This document shows positions 1 to 10,346 of a DNA stretch of 64,000 nucleotides, piece by piece (position 1 is the first letter of the stretch; each line of letters begins with the position of its first letter). The position numbers were made by a program, and so were the translations under genes. The notes below the pieces were generated by a model. That model was not told where the DNA came from, did no database searches, and worked only from the letters and a program-made list of their open reading frames with translations. This stretch comes from Cladorhizidae sp. MBARI D1340-BT2 (taxonomy: Eukaryota; Porifera; Demospongiae; Poecilosclerida; Cladorhizidae). The stretch is from positions 14,452,316 to 14,516,315 of the forward strand of contig JAQNBH010000013.1 of the NCBI GenBank assembly GCA_028752905.1, read 5' to 3'.

Positions 1-105
1 GGAGTATCACTCAGGGCACCTGCACCACTTGCAGGGAGCATGCATGGGAATGTGACTGACAATACATTATTAAAGTCATTGTCTGCAGTGATTTTAGAAA
101 CTTAC

Positions 106-3095
106 CTTAGGGTTGAAGTAGTAGTTCAAACAAAGGGGAGTGTAAGACAGATCTAATTACAACATACACACACAAACACACACACACCACACCACACACA
201 CACACCACACACACACACATACATGTACCACACCACACACACGCACATACACCACACACACGCATGAACACACATACACACATGCATGCACACACATACA
301 CACACATACCACACACACACACGCACACACACACCACACATACAGACACACACACACACACCACACACACACACACATACCATACCACACACATACATGC
401 ACACACACACACATACCACACACACACACATACCACACCACACACACACACAAACATACCACACACACACCACACATATTCACACACACCACACACACAC
501 ACACACACACAAAAGTAATAACAACTCAATTCCTTTGAGTCACATGACATTCACATGATGTGACTGGCAACATACCATGGACTCTGAATTGACATTTGAA
601 GCCTGCTGTCTGTATGTCGTAAAATCCCAGCTCTCTAGATGATAAAGACACAACTAACTTGTGGCAATTTCCCATCACCAAACAATCCGTCACTTTGGTG
701 GTACCAGGCATCCCCTCCAGCAGATCTGCGCTGCGTTGGTAGTGCAGCTGTGGAGACCACATTCCCACTAACCCATTCTGCAATAATGCAGAGCACACAT
801 AGTAACACACATCCACAGTAAGATTTAGAAATAAATAATCTAGTAACTTCACTTGTCTCAACTTGGCACCAAAATGCTGGGACACAGATGCCACTGCTGT
901 TGTCTGAATATGGACATGCCAGCAGAACAGGAAGCTCCAAACAACAACAGGAATGTCTTGACAGGCAGAGAAAGTGGGAATGTTCAGAAGACAGTTCGAA
1001 GAGCCGTCTAAGATTTGCACTAAGACTTTCTTCCTTAAAAATTGTTAAGCCCATTTAAATGTGCACTAGCCAAGTATAAGCTTGCTCACTAAAAGTGTTA
1101 CACACACACAGCATCAGTGACCACCCTGGGATGCAGGTTGAAGTTAGAAGCAAGGCAGTCCACCTTGACCAGTTCAATAAGGAATGGCCAATGCACTCTA
1201 GTATGGCTGGAAGCCAGAAATGATGTTTACCAGTAACTCCTCAATTAGCACCACCCCACAGGCCCCTCCTATCAGATTTCACCACTCCTACATGTGAGAC
1301 CCAGAGTGATCATGCTTCTGACAGCATTGCTCAACCCAACAATAACCGCCAGTATAGCACTAGACTAACTCCATGTGCAGTGAGCATTGATAGCTCTCAC
1401 CACATGACACAGACTAAACTCAGCGATGAAAAGACAAATCTTCAGTTTGCAAGCTGCCAGAGTTGAGAAAGGTGAAGTTATTATTATAGCCCGGGCATGT
1501 GTCAACTACCCAGTGAGTAGCACGTGCCATAACTGTAACTATATATCTCATGCCTTGCTGACTGAGGAGTATCTGGTGGGACCCGTGCATAGGTGGAGTC
1601 GGCAGATAGTCTCCTTGCAAAGCAGAGTGTGCCTCAGCTTGGGTGGGGCATTAAATGGAAGCGAGAGTGTCTGGGAAAGAGATTCCTTTTCGTTCAGTTT
1701 CTGGAGAATGTAAGAGCAGAAGTCTTGCGCATCTATAAATCCTGATCCCTCTGCATCAATCTAAAGAAAAAGTATAAAGAATATTTGAATTTAATCTTTT
1801 CAGTAACTCTCAACCAACAAACGACTTGTTAATCAACTTAAATTAACTAACACATTGTTCCTGATTAACAGTACAACATCTAGAGTAAATTTAATCGAGA
1901 AAGTCGTTGTTCACACAGGAACTGTTATATGTAATTGATACGCAGGACTTGATGAGGCAATTACACCATCTTCATGCCCAACAAACTGGCACCTTCTTTT
2001 GTGCTTAGCTATATAGCATCTTTAAATTTGGACATGGCGGTGATCAAGTAGCAAACACTACAAGCTTTCTAGTGTCTAGTGCTGCAGAGATGGAAGCTCT
2101 TGGTGATCAAGTAGCAAAAACTACAAGCGTTCTGGTGCTGCAGAGATGGAAGCTCTTGGTGGTCAAGCAGCAAACACCACAAGCTTTATGGTGCTGCAGA
2201 GATGGAAGCTCTTGGTGATCAAGTAGCAAACACTGCAAGCTTTCTGGTGCTGCAGAGATGGAAGCTCTTGGTGGTCAAGCAGCAAACACCACAAGCTTTC
2301 TGGTGCTGCAGAGATGGAAGCTCTTGGTGATCAAGTAGCAAACACTGCAAGCTTTCTGGTGCTGCAGAGATGGAAACTCTTGGTGGTCAAGCAGCAAACA
2401 CCTCAAGCTTTCTGGTGCTGCAGAGATGGAAGCTCGTGGCGATCAAGCAGCAAACACCACAAGTACTAATTTTGCTGCAAGTAGCCTGGAAATCTTGCAA
2501 TTGAACATATGAACATTGTGTGCCACAATCAGACAGAGGGCACTTAATTCTTAGCAACTAACGGACACATAATTACAGGAATAGTGTGCACTAGTTCACT
2601 TTAGCCACTTGCTTTGGCCTTCAGAAATATAATTATGAAGAGAAATTCATTAGCTTACGGATTACTATTATATAGGACGAAATATAAGCTAAGCTTTGTG
2701 ATATAATTGGAAAGTTTCAGTGCAATCTTGGACGTATTACAGTGACGTGTAAGCAAGATGTGCTATGAGGTTTCATGGTAATACAGCATTTCCTTGTCAT
2801 TGGCAACTACTTGTACCTACATTCACTCCACTCTATTACATTACCTGTAGCTACATTCAGCACTTGCCTTGCTGCCAAGAGTGGTAATTGTGCTGTCCCC
2901 AGGGCTCCTTCCCAGTACATTAGCAAGAGCTATTTGAAAGTCCTCTGTGGAAATTCTTTGGTACGATGACCTCCGGTGGTCTCCTTTGCTATAGAACTCG
3001 TTCATAATGATAGAGAATTGTTCTATGGTGAGCTCCTCTTCCAGGTTAAAAGGACGACCTGAAAGAGATGGCGTTTGATTGTAGTCTTCTCCCAT
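106..3095 (-). CDS. EF-hand/WD40 protein (WDY/WDR49-like), 3' part off the window
   Basis: Four minus-strand exons join in frame: 3095-2868, 1760-1554, 777-576 and 152-106; the gene continues past position 1. Exon 1 reads as an EF-hand-like helix region (FNLEEELTIEQF, then STEDFQIALANVLG). Exon 2 opens with a canonical calcium loop (DAEGSGFIDAQD) and then LSLPFNAPPKLRH and RYSSVSK, the linker and first WD strand of the WD repeat-containing protein on Y chromosome / WDR49 / EFCAB8 family. Exon 3 is a WD blade (NGLVGMWSPQ, NCHKLVVS, LGFYDIQT). Exon 4 gives PLCLNYYFNPK, the next conserved family stretch. Joins are phase 0, 0 and 1. The introns after exons 1 and 2 have GC donors (AAG/GCAAGT, AAG/GCATGA). 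The Met at 3095 is the first in frame, but a further 5' exon is possible. Family identity is from recalled motifs. A role in flagella is only inferred. Confidence 0.75.
163..512. repeat. (CA)n microsatellite
   Basis: About 350 bp of imperfect CA/CACAC with ACC, ATAC and GCAC variants. It lies in an intron of the minus-strand EF-hand/WD40 gene and stops about 10 bp before the 3' splice site of the exon at 152-106. ORFs read through it in several frames are repeat artefacts. Confidence 0.97.
2039..2463. repeat. 56-bp minisatellite, about 7.5 copies
   Basis: The unit begins GTGATCAAGTAGCAAACACT and runs on through AAGCTTTCTGGTGCTGCAG and ATGGAAGCTCTTG. It recurs at steps of 56 bp; the first copy carries a 7-bp insertion. 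Units alternate between GTGATCAAGTAG and GTGGTCAAGCAG starts, suggesting a 112-bp dimer. It lies in the intron between exons 1 and 2 of the EF-hand/WD40 gene. Confidence 0.95.
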
Positions 3096-3560
3096 TTTTC
3101 TTGCTTGCGACTCACTGCCTGCGATAATTCGAAGCGTGCTCTTTGTTGATCTTTTTCACAAGTCAAGGTGAAAAGGTAGCCCTACCTTCTTTTTCTTCTG
3201 CAGAAAACCAGCCACTCCCACTTTCTGGATTATATTGGTCGTGGCATCCGCCCCCATAAAACTCCAAAACGCGCGCGCAAACACGGCAAGTTTTTTGTGT
3301 GCGTGTGGAGAGGAAATAAGACCGTCGATCCTGGTATGAAATTCGAAAAGATACTCCGTCGTTTTCCTCTTCTTCAAATCATGCCTCCAGAATCGCTCTC
3401 CATTGGCCATCGATGCGGCATTGCTCGATATTTGTTTTGGTGTGAGCGAGGACTTCCTTAGCAGGCCAGTTTTTAATCTCTTCCGACGAGTCAAATAATC
3501 ACTTATGGCTCTGTCAGGAGAAACTTGGATAGCTATTTAAAAAAAGTGGCCCAGACGGTC
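3096..3560 (-). promoter_or_regulatory. Possible 5' region of the EF-hand/WD40 gene
   Basis: This stretch upstream of the proposed start is richer in CpG than its surroundings (GCGCGCGC near 3274, plus many single CpGs). It carries a 112-codon minus-strand ORF at 3494-3156 that I do not recognise. That ORF ends in a KKKK run just before a GTAGGG that could be a donor, so it could be an upstream exon, but the phase does not fit the exon at 3058. I see no clear TATA box. Promoter status is inference from position and composition. Confidence 0.3.
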
Positions 3561-3771
3561 TTCTTTTTCCCCCCTTCTTTCCGTTTCCATTCCACTTTTA
3601 GTTTAGTAGGTATATAAATATGTTTATTTCCCCCAGAGACCGTGAGGATGATGGTACAGATAAGGTGAGAGCCTGTTTGTATATATTCTATCTGTACAGG
3701 AACAGATAAGGAGTGCACTGCTGTTGTGTAGGTGCAATAGTATTTCATGCAATTGAAGTTGGAATCAAAGG

Positions 3772-6648
3772 TGAAGATTGGAATCAAGGGGTGAAGATTG
3801 GAATCAAGGGGTGAAGATTGGAATCAAGGGGTGAAGATTGGAATCAAAGGTGAAATCAAAGGGTGAAGATTGGAATCAAGGATGAAGATTGGGTGAAGAT
3901 TGGAATCAAGGGTGAAGATTGGAATCAAGGGGTGAAGATTGGAATCAAAGGTGAAAATTGGAATCAAAGGGTGAAGATTGGAATCAAGGATGAAGATCGG
4001 AATCAAGGGGTGAAGATTGGAATCAAGGGGTGAAGATTGGAATCAAAGGTGAAATCAAAGGGTGAAGATTGGAATCAAGGATGAAGATTGGGTGAAGATT
4101 GGAATCAAGGGTGAAGATTGGAATCAAGGGGTGAAGATTGGAATCAAAGGTGAAAATTGGAATCAAAGGGTGAAGATTGGAATCAAGGATGAAGATCGGA
4201 ATCAAGGGGTGAAGATCGGAATCAAGGGGTGAAGATTGGAATCAAGGGGTGAAGATTGGAATCAAGGGGTGAAGATTGGAATCAAAGGTGAAATCAAAGG
4301 GTGAAGATTGGAATCAAGGATGAAGATTGGAATCAAGGGGTGAAGATTGGAATCAAGGTTGAAGATTGGAATCAAGAGGTGAAGATTGGAATCAGGGGTG
4401 AAGATTGGAATCAAGGGTGAATATTGGAATCAAGGGGTGAAGATTGGAATCAAGGGGTGAAGATTGGAATCAAGGGGTGAAGATTGGAATCAAGGGTGAA
4501 GATTGGAATCAAGGGGTGAAGATTGGAATCAAGGGTGAAGATTGGAATCAGGGGTGAAGATTGGAATCAAGGGTGATTCCTTGATTGGAATCAAGGTGAA
4601 GATTAGAATCAAGGTGAAGATTGGAATCAAGGTGAAGATAGGAATCAAGGGGTGAAGATTGGAATCAAGGGGTGAAGATTGGAATCAAGGGTGAAGATTG
4701 GAATCAAGGGGTGAAGATTGGAATCAAGGGTGAAGATTGGAATCAAGAGTGAAGATTGGAATCAGGGGTGAAGATTGGAATCAAGGGTGAAGTTGGAATC
4801 AAGGGTGAAGATTGGAATCAAGGGTGATTGGAATCAAGGTGAAGATTGGAATCAAGGTGAAGATTAGAATCAAGGTGAAGATTGGAATCAAGGGTGAAGA
4901 TTGGAATCAAGGGGGAAGATTGGAATCAAGGGGTGAAGATTGGAATCGAAGATTGGAATCAAGGGGTAAAGATTGGAAGCAAGGGTGAACATTGGAATCA
5001 AGGGTGAAGATTGGAATCAGGGGTGAAGATTGGAATCAAGGGTGAAGTTGGAATCAAGGGTGATTGGAATCAATGTGAAGATTGGAATCAAGGTGAAGAT
5101 TGGAATCAAGGTGAAGATTGGAATCAAGGTGAAGATTGGAATCAAGGGTGAAGATTGGAATTAAGGGGGAAGATTGGAATCAAGGGGTGAAGATTGGAAT
5201 CAAGGGGTGAAGATTGGAATCAAGGGTGAAGATTGGAATCAGGGGTGAAGATTGGAATCAAGGGTGAAGATTGGAATCAAGGGGTGAAGATTGGAATCAA
5301 GGGGTGATGATTGGAATCAAGTGGTGAAGATTGGAATCAAGGGTGAAGATTGGAATCAAGGGTGAAGATTGGAATCAAGGGTGAAGGTTGGAATCAAGGG
5401 GTGAAGATTGGAATCAAGGGTGAAGATTGGAATCAAGGGTGAAGGTTGGAATCAAGAATGAAGATCGGAATCAAGTGATCAAGGGTGAAGATTGGAACCA
5501 AGGGTGAAGATTGGAATCAAGTGTGAAGATTGGAATCAAGGGTGAAGATTGGAATCAAGGGTGAAGGTTGGAATCACGGGTGAAGATTGGAATCAAGGGT
5601 GAAGATTGGAATCAACGGTGAAGATTGGAATCAAGGGTGAAGATTGGAATCAAGGGTGAAGATTGGAATCAAGGGTGAAGATTGGAATCAAGGGTGAAGG
5701 TTGGAATCAAGGGTGAACATTGGAATCAAGGGTGAAGATTGGAATCAAGGGGTGAAGATTGGAATCAGGTGTGAAGATTGGAATCAAGGGTGAAGTTGGA
5801 ATCAAGGGTGAAGATTGGAATCAAGGTGAAGATTGGAATCAAGGTGAAGATTGGAATCAAGGGTGAAGATTGGAATCAAGGGTAAAGATTGGAATCAAGG
5901 GTGAAGATTGGAATCAAAGGTGAAGATTGGAATCAAAGGAATCAAGGGAGAAGATTAGATAAAGGATGAAGATTGAAATCAAGGGTGAAGATTGGAATCA
6001 AGGGTGAAGATTGGAATCAAGGGTGAAGGTTGGAATCAAGGGTGAAGATTGGAATCAAGGGTAAAGATTGGAATCAAGGGTAAAGGTTGATCAAGGATGA
6101 AGATTGGAATCAAGGGTGAAAATTGGAATCAAGGGTGAAGATTGGAATCAAGGGGTGAAGATTGGAATCAAGGGTGAAGATTGGAATCAGGAGTGAAGAT
6201 TGGAATCAAGGGTGAAGTTGGAATCAAGGGTGAAGATTGGAATCAAGGGTGAAGATTGGAATCAAGGGTGAAGATTGGAATCAAGGGTAAAGATTGGAAT
6301 CAAGGGTGTAGATTGGAATCAAAGGTGAAGATTAGATCAAGGGTGAAGATTGGAATCAAGGATGAAGATTGGAATCAAGGGTAAAGATTGGAATCAGGGT
6401 GTAGATTGGAATCAAAGGTGAAGATTGGAATCAAAGGAATCAAGGGAGAAGATTAGATCAAGGGTGAAGATTGGAATCAAGGATGAAGATTGGAATCAAG
6501 GGTAAAGATTGGAATCAGGGTGTAGATTGGAATCAAAGGTGAAGATTGGAATCAAAGGAATCAAGGGAGAAGATTAGATCAAGGGTGAAGATTGGAATCA
6601 AGGATGAAGATTGGAATCAAGGGTAAATATTGGAATCAAGGGTAAAGA
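3772..6648. repeat. 19/20-bp minisatellite (GAAGATTGGAATCAAGGGGT), about 145 copies
   Basis: Nearly 2.9 kb of head-to-tail copies of GAAGATTGGAATCAAGGGGT, with 19-bp (one G fewer) and shorter variants. The plus strand is strongly purine-rich. Higher-order copies are visible: the block near 3824-4006 recurs at 4023-4205 (199-bp shift), and a block containing GGAATCAAGGGAGAAGATTAG recurs near 6430 and 6550 (about 120-bp shift), with an earlier relative near 5940. No gene is present. Confidence 0.97.
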
Positions 6649-6785
6649 TAGTGTCATTTTTTTATTCGTTATCGTTATATTTGTGAACTAGATTATAAAT
6701 TTATTTTTGAAATATTAAACATTTATGGAAGTATGTTACAAAATAAATAATTACAGAATCAAAGGTCTATTGGGCTCATGTCCCC
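6649..6785. other. Unique spacer between two large minisatellites
   Basis: About 135 bp of AT-rich non-repeat DNA (T-run, TTATTCGTTATCG, ATTAAACATTTATGG) separating two unrelated arrays. No feature recognised in it. Confidence 0.7.
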
Positions 6786-9765
6786 ATCCTAGATGCAGTG
6801 TTCCCATCCTGGATGCAGTGTCCCCGTCCTGGATGCAGTGTCCCCGTCCTGGATGCAGTGTTCCCATCCTGGATGCAGTGTTCCCGTCCTGGATGCAGTG
6901 TCCCCATCCTGGATGCAGTGTCCCCGTCCTGGATGCAGTGTTCCTGTCCTGGATGCAGTGTCCGTGTCCTGGATGCAGTGTTCCCGACCTGGATGCAGTG
7001 TCCCCGTCCTGGATGCAGTGTCCCCGTCCTGGATGCAGTGTCCCCATCCTGGATGTAGTGTCCCCGTCCTGGATGCAGTGTCCCCATCCTGGATGCAGTG
7101 TCCCCGTCCTGGATGCAGTGTCCCCATCCTGGATGTAGTTCCCCGTCCTGGATGCAGTGTCCCTGTCCTGGATGCAGTGTCCCTGTCCTGGATGCAGTGT
7201 TCCCATCCTGGATGCAGTGTCCCTGTCCTGGATGCAGTGTCCCCATCCTGGATGCAGTGTCCCCATCCGGGATGCAGTGTCCCCGTCCTGGATGCAGTGT
7301 CCCCGTCCTGGATGCAGTGTTCCCATCCTGGATGCAGTGTTCCCGTCCTGGATGCAGTGTCCCCATCCTGGATGCAGTGTCCCCGTCCTGGATGCAGTGT
7401 TCCTGTCCTGGATGCAGTGTCCGTGTCCTGGATGCAGTGTCCGTGTCCTGGATGCAGTGTCCCTGTCCTGGATGCAGTGTCCCTGTCCTGGATGCAGTGT
7501 TCCCATCCTGGATGCAGTGTCCCCATCCTGGATAGAGTGTCCCCATCCTGGATGCAGTGTCCCTGTCCTGGATGCAGTGTACCCATCCTGGATGCAGTGT
7601 CCCCGTCCTGGATGCAGTGTCCCCGTCCTGGATGCAGTGTCCCCGTCCTGGACGCAGTGTCCACGTCCTGGATGCAGTGTCCCCATCCTGGATGCAGTCT
7701 CCCCATCCTGGATGCAGTGTCCCTGTCCTGGATGCAGTGTCCCTGTCCTGGATGCAGTGTTCCCATCCTGGATGCAGTGTCCGTGTCCTGGATGCAGTGT
7801 CCCCGTCCTGGATGCAGTGTCCCCGTCCTGGATGCAGTGTTCCCATCCTGGATGCAGTGTTCCCGTCCTGGATGCAGTGTCCCCATCCTGGATGCAGTGT
7901 CCCCGTCCTGGATGCAGTGTTCCTGTCCTGGATGCAGTGTCCGTGTCCTGGATGCAGTGTCCGTGTCCTGGATGCAGTGTCCCTGTCCTGGATGCAGTGT
8001 CCCTGTCCTGGATGCAGTGTCCCCATCCTGGATAGAGTGTCCCCATCCTGGATGCAGTGTCCCTGTCCTGGATGCAGTGTACCCATCCTGGATGCAGTGT
8101 CCCCGTCCTGGATGCAGTGTCCCCGTCCTGGATGCAGTGTCCCCGTCCTGGATGCAGTGTCCACGTCCTGGATGCAGTGTCCCCATCCTGGATGCAGTCT
8201 CCCCATCCTGGATGCAGTGTCCCTGTCCTGGATGCAGTGTCCCTGTCCTGGATGCAGTGTTCCCATCCTGGTGCAGTGTTCCTGTCCTGGATGCAGTGTC
8301 CCCGTCCTGGATGCAGTGTCCCCATCCTGGATGCAGTGTCCCTGTCCTGGATGCAGTGTTCCCATCCTGGATGCAGTGTTCCTGTCCTGGATGCAGTGTC
8401 CCTGTCCTGGATGCAGTGTTACCATCCTGGATGCAGTGTCCCTGTCCTGGATGCAGTGTCCCTGTCCTGGATGCAGTGTTCCCATCCTGGATGCAGTGTT
8501 CCCGTCCTGGATGCAGTGTCCCCGTCCTGGATGCAGTGTCCCCATCCTGGATGCAGTGTCCCTGTCCTGGATGCAGTGTCCCCGTCCTGGATGCAGTGTC
8601 CCCGTCCTTGATGCAGTGTCCCCGTCCTGAATGCAGTGTTCCCATCCTGGATGCAGTGTCCCCATCCTGGATGCAGTGTCCCCATCCTGGATGCAGTGTC
8701 CCCGTCCTGGATGCAGTGTCCCTGTCCTGGATGCAGTGTCCCCGTCCTGGATGCAGTGTTCCCGTCCTGGATGCAGTGTCCCCGTCCTGGATGCAGTGTC
8801 CCCGTCCTGGATGCAGTGTCCCCATCCTGGATGCAGTGTCCCTGTCCTGGATGCAGTATTCCCATCCTGGATGCAGTGTTCCCATCCTGGATGCAGTGTT
8901 CCCATCCTGGATGCAGTGTCCCTGTCCTGGATGCAGTATTCCCATCCTGGATGGCAGTGTTCCCATCCTGGATGCAGTGTTCCCATCCTGGATGCAGTGT
9001 CCCCATCCTGGATGCAGTGTCCCTGTCCTGGATGCAGTGTTCCCATCCTGGATGCAGTGTTCCTGTCCTGGATGCAGTGTCCCCGTCCTGGATGCAGTGT
9101 CCCCATCCTGGATGCAGTGTCCCTGTCCTGGATGCAGTGTTCCCATCCTGGATGCAGTGTCCCTGTCCTGGATGCAGTGTCCCCATCCTGGATGCAGTGT
9201 TCCCATCCTAGATGCAGTGTCCCTGTCCTGGATGCAGTGTTCCCATCCTGGATGCAGTGTTCCTGTCCTGGATGCAGTGTCCCCGTCCTGGATGCAGTGT
9301 CCCCATCCTGGATACAGTGTCCCCATCCTGGATGCAGTGTCCCCGTCCTGGATGCAGTGTCCCCGTCCTGGATGCAGTGTTCCCGACCTGGATGCAGTGT
9401 CCCCGTCCTGGATGCAGTGTCCCCGTCCTGGATGCAGTGTCCCCGTCCTGGATGCAGTGTCCCCGTCCTGGATGCAGTGTCCCCGTCCTGGATGCAGTGT
9501 CCCCATCCTGGATGCAGTGTCCCTGTCCTGGATGCAGTGTCCCCGTCCTGGATGCAGTGTCCCCGTCCTGGATGCAGTGTCCCCATCCTGGATGCAGTGT
9601 TCCCATCCTGGATGCAGTGTCCCCATCCTGGATGCAGTGTCCCTGTCCTGGATGCAGTGTTCCCATCCTGGATGCAGTGTTCTTGTCCTGGATGCAGTGT
9701 CCCCATCCTGGATGCAGTGTCCCTGTCCTGGATGCAGTGTTCCCATCCTGGACGCAGTGCCCCCT
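6786..9765. repeat. 20-bp minisatellite (GGATGCAGTGTCCCCGTCCT), about 149 copies
   Basis: Nearly 3 kb of 20-bp units whose variation is concentrated at two positions (CCC/TCC and CGT/CAT/TGT). Neither strand of the unit contains TAA, TAG or TGA, and 20 is not a multiple of 3, so frames cycle and ORFs of about 1000 codons appear on both strands. These are not genes. A 500-bp (25-unit) internal duplication is marked by shared rare variants: GATAGAGTGT at 7531 and 8031, CCACGTCC at 7661 and 8161, GCAGTCTCC at 7695 and 8195. Confidence 0.98.
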
Positions 9766-10346
9766 TTTGAAGTTAAAAAATGTTTTACAGGTAGCTACGT
9801 CAGCTAAACTGGAGTACCTTAAAATCGGAGTGCCTGAATTTATTGCAAGTGTGGCTCCTATAGCTGGGAATGATGTTTTTCTGTAGGAGCAGTATTTAGC
9901 TTGGCAATTTCCAATTGGGGGGTGGAGCTAGAGCAGCTGACACCATCAAGAGCTGCGGGGCCAGAGGTTGGGCATCCACCCCCCTCCCCTCCCCTACCCA
10001 CTCACCTGTTTATGATGCAATGCCACCGCTGCACACCCATCAGATCAGCTGAGGCGATGGGTTGTGAATCTTGCAATATATGTCTACTGCCTTTTTCAGT
10101 AGCAACGCTTGACCAGCTAATCCCCTTTTAGCGTAGGCATTCAGATTACCCCAGTGATTTGAGCTGTTAGCAATTAAGGAACCCCAAACGAAAATGTCGG
10201 CCAAAGATAAACCCTTTACCAGTTCCTACTTTCTGTTTCCTGGTTCCCTCTGCCTAATGAGATTTAGTCAAGTTGTCAATTTTGTAGCAATTTTGTTACA
10301 TGTATAATTGAAGCAATAACTCGGCGGCTACACCAAGGAAGTGTGA
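9766..10346. other. 5' flank of the transporter gene
   Basis: About 580 bp of non-repetitive sequence between the 20-bp array and the ENT4-like start codon. It contains a C-rich run near 9978 and no strong TATA box or initiator that I can support. It probably holds the 5' UTR and promoter of the transporter; this is inferred from position only. Confidence 0.35.

Noticed and set aside
1..100. Next exon of the EF-hand/WD40 gene after 106
   Set aside because: A CAG acceptor at about 86 exists, but the phase required by the previous exon gives a stop within 30 codons; left open.
107..558. Val/Cys-rich and His/Thr-rich ORFs
   Set aside because: They are translations of a CA/GT microsatellite.
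3156..3494. 112-codon minus-strand ORF as exon 1 of the EF-hand/WD40 gene
   Set aside because: Its possible donor is phase 0, while the next exon would need phase 1; not joined.
6751..9886. ORFs of about 1000 codons on both strands
   Set aside because: They are produced by a 20-bp unit with no stop codon on either strand; overlapping frames on both strands are all open, and there is no other coding evidence.
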